Positions 35,981 through 40,269 of a stretch of 40,269 nt of DNA are shown here, one piece after another. The translations under genes were made by a program, and so were the position numbers. The stretch covers positions 1 through 40,269 of the forward strand of contig AZLU01000118.1 of NCBI GenBank assembly GCA_002224055.1, given 5' to 3'. The DNA comes from Pezizomycotina sp. ARF18 (taxonomy: Eukaryota; Ascomycota). Numbering within the stretch: the first letter of the stretch is position 1; the number at the start of each line of letters is the position of its first letter. The notes beneath the pieces were generated by a model, which was given only the letters and a program-made list of their open reading frames with translations, had not been told where the DNA came from and made no database searches.

Positions 35981-36526
35981 GAAGACTCTTATTAAAATTG
36001 GTTCAGGAAGTGATAGCGTTGCATTGCAGGCTGTGCACTTTTGAAAAAAAAAAAAAAAACATACGCGTTCCATCGGATAATAACTTGGCTCCCGCTATCT
36101 GGGTATTAGGTCCAAATATAAATCTGCGAGATATAGTCATTATCTTGTCAGGGTCAGAGAGAGAATACTAGATTTCTTTTTGCGCTTGACCCAGTATACT
36201 CAGCTGGCACCTGGTTCTGTAGGCAAATAACGGAACGACGACGACATTAGGATCAGGGTCGTTTATGAGGTATATATTTTTTTTTGAAAAGAAGCCCAGG
36301 AATATATATTTTTGGCAACAACCAATGACGGCTTTTCCATTCCAGAGGGAAGTTCGAACATTCTTCTACAGTAGAGAAGACAATTCCTTGGGAGATAGAT
36401 CCTGTAAGTAGTATATCTAAATACCTAGGTAGCAATTGGTTCCGCTGTAAACTTGTACTACACTTGTGATAGAATACACTTGCAATTAGCGGCTTATAGC
36501 TATTCGCTTGGGATCTTGGCCCTGTC

Positions 36527-36547
36527 AAAAAAAAAAAAAAAAAAAAA
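36527..36547. repeat. Poly(A) tract, about 21 A
   Basis: Uninterrupted A run in the gene-poor right flank. Confidence 0.9.
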
Positions 36548-37039
36548 GGGAGAAAACGACGAGAAACGAGCAATCAGCAGGAATAATTCCCTCGCCTCGG
36601 TCGGCTCCAAAAGGGGAGGATCTGCAGTCTAGCCTTACAGTATATAGTTCGTGGTTTAAAAAAAAAAACCCAATAAACATTTGGACGTGAGTGTTCCGTT
36701 AAGGGGTGAGGACCGTGTGCACGAGCTCTGCCTTCCTTGGAAGCCGGTAGGCCCTTTTTTCGTGATTTGACGGGTGGTGTGGTACCCATATTTTCCCCAA
36801 GCACTCGAGCAAGCCATTCCCGGCGGCCGGAATGACTTACGTGGGTTGTCGCACAGGCCGCACTACATTACAATAATACTATATATCGATATTAGGGATA
36901 TTCGAGAGGATACTCGGAAGATCATGTTGATAATAATGAGCGTTAATTTTCCCTCTTCTCTTCCCAGCTCTACTTGTCTTGCTTGTCACCCAGTTTACTT
37001 CGATCGATTTTATATATGTATATACGTATTGATTACAAC

Positions 37040-37040
37040 T

Positions 37041-37071
<31 letters not shown>
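37040..37071. repeat. T21-A11 head-to-head tract
   Basis: A T run of about 21 is followed at once by about 11 A. This makes a perfect inverted repeat able to form a hairpin and is a typical rigid, nucleosome-excluding tract. Confidence 0.9.
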
Positions 37072-38931
37072 TATCCCGCCTTTACGTCACCCAGGGGGTT
37101 GAACGAAGATATATAACCTGATAGGTATCAGGAATCGACCGATTGTTTGCCAAAGTAGGACGGTGGCAGGATAAAATGAAATCTTGTCGTTCCTATTTTC
37201 CTTCACCTCCTTCATTTCCTTTTAGTTTCCGTCATCACAGCCTACTAACCAACAGGCATTCCTTGACAGAATGGCAATGAATCTCGATCTTTCTTTTGGA
37301 GCCGTCGAGATCTTTATTGACCCGGTTTCACACAATTTGGGGCTCAACGTAGTCCTATAGACACCAGAAGCTCTTTGTGCGTTCTATTATTCTCGAACCA
37401 ATTTAGTCAAATTCGAGAAACCTCTTTTTTCAATATAGATTCTCATTTTTTCAAAGGGGAAAAGAAAACGAGGAACTCGACACGTGAATGACTTTAAACC
37501 TCCGTCTATTGGTGGCCGACTCTTGTAATAATAAATTAACGAAATATCATTGCCAAAGAGAATGTAATTTGATAGCAATCCTCCAGGAAAAACCAAGTAT
37601 TTGATAACAATATTGATATGTAATTTGTATATACGCCAGTTGCAGTAGCAAATAGACGCAAATAATTGAAACTTGAATGGATATATTGCTGCTGTATATT
37701 GTATATTGAGATATCTGTCGTGCTGGGATTTTTGTTTCATTTCGAGATAAAGATGCTTGCGTGTGTAACGGGAAGCCTATACTGCCACGTCTATTTGTTG
37801 TCCGAGTGATATTGCACCTAACATGCAGATACTTCTTTACCGTATATAAATCGGAGTAACGCTAGATTGAGGTCGTTAATTAACGTAATTTCGGAACCTG
37901 GCCAGTGCTCTTATCAGTCAATAGTGTTGTATTATACTATCAATATAAGTAATTTTTATAGACATCACGAGGAAGGACAAGATACCAAGACGGTGGTATT
38001 AAGATGAAAATTCATCGACAGAGTACCAAAACAGCCCCCCAAATTTCCCTTCTCCGACGCTTGAGGTTGGAACAGTCAACTTCTCTCCCTTCCTCACTAA
38101 TTGTGCACTGCGATTATATAACATATGATAAATAGTTTTTTTTATTAAACAAAAAGTTAAATAGAGTGAATAAACGATCTCGAGCCTTGGAGTACCATTT
38201 TTTTTGCTGTTCCGTTCGTTTCAGAAATCTGTAACAGCCTGGTTTTTAGCTATATACCCCTTGTCGTGCATGGTATTTTTTTAGCGGGCGGTTTGCACAC
38301 ACACACCAAACATATTATAACAGGGCAGAGAGAGAAAAAAAAACGATACCTGCTTTGTACGTATAAATTTGCTGGTGAAGAGAACTATCTTTGTACTAGA
38401 TACGAAAGATGGAAGTACCTGTTGAGCAGGAGGTGCTAAGGTGGAAAAGGAAAAGGAGGGAAGGAAAGAGACAGCTGGAATGTTATAAAGAGTGGTTAGG
38501 AAACAAAAAAAAAAAACACCTCGTATAAGTGGAGATATAATAGTAATAAAAATTCCCTTCTTTCCTTTCCTTTTTTTTTTTAGGCTTCTGTAAATAACAA
38601 TTCGCGACAGCTCTATATAACAAACAAATTCTAATATTTTGAACGCCACATTCAACTTTATCATCTCATTATATCGGTTGCAAAATGTCCCTTTTTTTCT
38701 ATAAAAGACGCTTTCACATCCGTCTCGCTTCAATCCGGTTTGGCGTTGTGTGCGCATGCAGAAAGGAAAGCACGTCAGACGAGGGTCTGAGAAACAGCCT
38801 TTACTCTGTCTATTCTTCTCAGTTCTCTAAACGACGAGACTAAAAGTGCGTTGACGATCTGGAATGGTCAAGGCTGAATCTACAGAAACGCTGAACGCAG
38901 AGAGGCTCTTCCTCCATGATATTACTTAAAA

Positions 38932-38937
<6 letters not shown>

Positions 38938-38963
<26 letters not shown>
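38938..38963. repeat. Poly(T) tract, about 26 T
   Basis: Left flank of the GC-rich island; a poly(A) tail-like run when read on the minus strand. Confidence 0.9.
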
Positions 38964-39233
38964 ATCAGCGTGACCAAACGGACAAAGCGACGAGAGTCCA
39001 GAAGAAGCCGCAAAAGAACATTAGAAGCTTCCAATTTCTCTTGGCTAGTATAGCCTTGAGAGTGGCACACGACGATTGGTAGGCTCTGGACGAGCGCCAC
39101 AGGAAATAAAAGGGGCGAGGAGCCGGTCCAGGGTTGCCTCTTGTACTGTTACTTTGCGAGATGTTACGGACCCCACCCCAGGCACATCCACACTACAGCC
39201 ATCGACGTTAAGGTGTGGGTGGGTGCAGCCCAT
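38964..39233 (-). other. GC-rich island with possible short minus-strand coding segment
   Basis: About 270 bp, clearly more GC-rich than its surroundings, lie between two long T tracts. On the minus strand an ATG at 39233 opens MGCTHPHLNVDGCSVDVPGV. With one frame change the segment ends in a hydrophobic stretch (LLMFFCGFFWTLVALSVW) and a TGA two bases before an A run. It could be a small membrane protein, a retroposed fragment, an ncRNA or chance; I do not recognise it. Confidence 0.2.
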
Positions 39234-39288
39234 GCAGGTTTGTATATAAAAAAAATTGGAAAATATTTCTTTCCTTTTTCCTGGGCTA

Positions 39289-39312
39289 TTTTTTTTTTTT
39301 TTTTTTTTTTTT
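39289..39312. repeat. Poly(T) tract, about 24 T
   Basis: Right flank of the GC-rich island. Confidence 0.9.
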
Positions 39313-39348
39313 GCCGGTTGCTTTTTCGCAGCTGGCTGTGTAGTGCTT

Positions 39349-39351
<3 letters not shown>

Positions 39352-39381
<30 letters not shown>
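39352..39381. repeat. Poly(T) tract, about 30 T
   Basis: Second T tract within 100 bp of the GC-rich island. Confidence 0.9.
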
Positions 39382-39383
<2 letters not shown>

Positions 39384-40232
39384 TTTTTATTTTTGAACTC
39401 CGGGATTCAATATCTGGCTCATCCCATCCCCTTTTCCCTCGCCCCCCCGAATAGCTCTCTATACCTAGTATAGTAATAGTGGTAATATATCTATTACGTT
39501 GATCCCACTCGCTCTCGCTTTTTGTCTCTCTTTTTTTATTGTATTTTTCTTTTCCCTCTCCTTCACTTTCCTTGGATCGGATCTTGCACCTTGTTTTGGA
39601 CTCAGAGAGTCTTTCCCTTCCTTTTGCCAATTGCTGCATTTTCTTCTGCTCCCTATTTTTATCTTATAATAACAGCGAGGTATATATATACGCTCGAGTT
39701 TTGGAACCTTTTAGGCCCTCTTCTCCTTTTTTTCCTTTTTCTTGCTTTCTCTTGAAGGGAATGTTCAAAAAGGATCTTTAAAAGAGAATATATATTATCG
39801 AGAGTTCCTCTTAACTAAAAAGCCTGTAGAGCTTTTTTATCACACTCCTTTATACGGTTCTCGCGATTTTTATATTTTATATTTTCTTCATTATTTTTCG
39901 TTCGATTTAGGATCCTTATCGGTTCCTTTCGTTCTGCCTCTCCTTTATATCTCCTGTTTTACAATATACGACGGATCACAATCGACCGTGCCGATTTTTT
40001 TCCTAAGCTCTTAGCTTATTACATTCATTACTTGCAAAAAAAATAAGGTAAGGGACTGTCCTGATGATGACGATCTCTTGATCTGTTCAATCTTCTATTA
40101 CCATCGCAAGCAGTTTCTGTTATCATGTGACTATTTCAATAATACTGGGGACTGTACACCGGAATATATGATATGGTATCCTGTTTTGTCATTACGGACG
40201 CATCATCTAATATCTCAAGTCTTTACGTCTAA

Positions 40233-40254
40233 ATTTTTTTTTTTTTTTTTTTTT
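40233..40254. repeat. Poly(T) tract at right edge
   Basis: T run of about 22 just before the window end. Confidence 0.85.
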
Positions 40255-40269
40255 CGGTTGATGCTTTGA

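Larger units (their letters stand above)
34317..40269. other. Gene-poor AT-rich region, 6 kb, to window end
   Basis: No recognisable protein or RNA gene. Open frames here (for example minus 38281-38757 and minus 37387-37740) are compositionally AT-driven and lack conserved-looking blocks. The region contains eight or more A/T tracts of at least 16 nt, an E-box/CCAAT-like pair at 35089-35100, and one GC-rich island at about 38964-39260. The last 0.8 kb is CT-rich on the + strand, typical of a fungal promoter or leader, so a + strand gene may start beyond the right edge. Confidence 0.5.

Noticed and set aside
37387-37740. 117-codon open frame on the minus strand
   Set aside because: Rich in Ile/Tyr/Lys as expected from AT-rich DNA, no motif and no codon pattern like the real genes here.
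38281-38757. 158-codon open frame on the minus strand
   Set aside because: AT-driven composition, Lys/Phe/Ser-rich low complexity and no conserved-looking block; likely a chance frame.

Overview
The window looks like nuclear DNA of a filamentous ascomycete (Pezizomycotina-like). The evidence is the gene set: MIC60, the fungal kinase IKS1, the G-alpha exchange factor RIC8 (absent from budding yeast), an ADP1-type ABC transporter, a kinesin-5 of BimC type, a mitochondrial TyrRS and a fungal-type raffinose-synthase-family GH36. Short GT-AG introns of about 50-120 nt and AT-rich spacers full of A/T runs and microsatellites agree with this. I cannot name a genus.

Layout: MIC60 (+, 681-2885) converges on IKS1 (-, 3929 to about 7045). 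RIC8 (-, 9036-11125) follows, then a 2.6 kb spacer with a small cluster of GC-rich inverted repeats. The ADP1-like ABC transporter (-, 13736-17627) is next. A class I/II aminotransferase (+, 19048-20561) converges within about 120 bp on a Q/P/G-rich conserved-looking protein of unknown function (-, 20680-21774). That gene shares a 0.5 kb divergent promoter with a two-domain rhodanese sulfurtransferase (+, 22261-23294). The sulfurtransferase converges on kinesin-5 (-, 23958-27609). Mitochondrial TyrRS (-, 28294-30153) and a GH36 gene (+, about 31260-34316) are divergent. The last 6 kb (34317-40269) carry no gene I can recognise.

The genes are mostly housekeeping and unrelated in pathway. Three act in or are targeted to mitochondria (MIC60, TyrRS, probably the sulfurtransferase). 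This is not a biosynthetic cluster and I see no mobile element, virus, CRISPR array or rRNA/tRNA gene.

The dominant oddity is that nearly every gene is split by single-base frame changes, even inside invariant motifs such as the kinesin P-loop. Splice sites and residues on both sides remain well conserved. Several of these changes sit in short G or C runs, so uncorrected sequencing or assembly indels are the simplest reading. True gene decay is possible for MIC60, where they are densest. I did not find a convincing undescribed system. The best leads are the unknown Q/P/G-rich protein, the inverted-repeat cluster near 12.3-12.5 kb and a GC-rich island with a poly(A)-like end near 39.1 kb.
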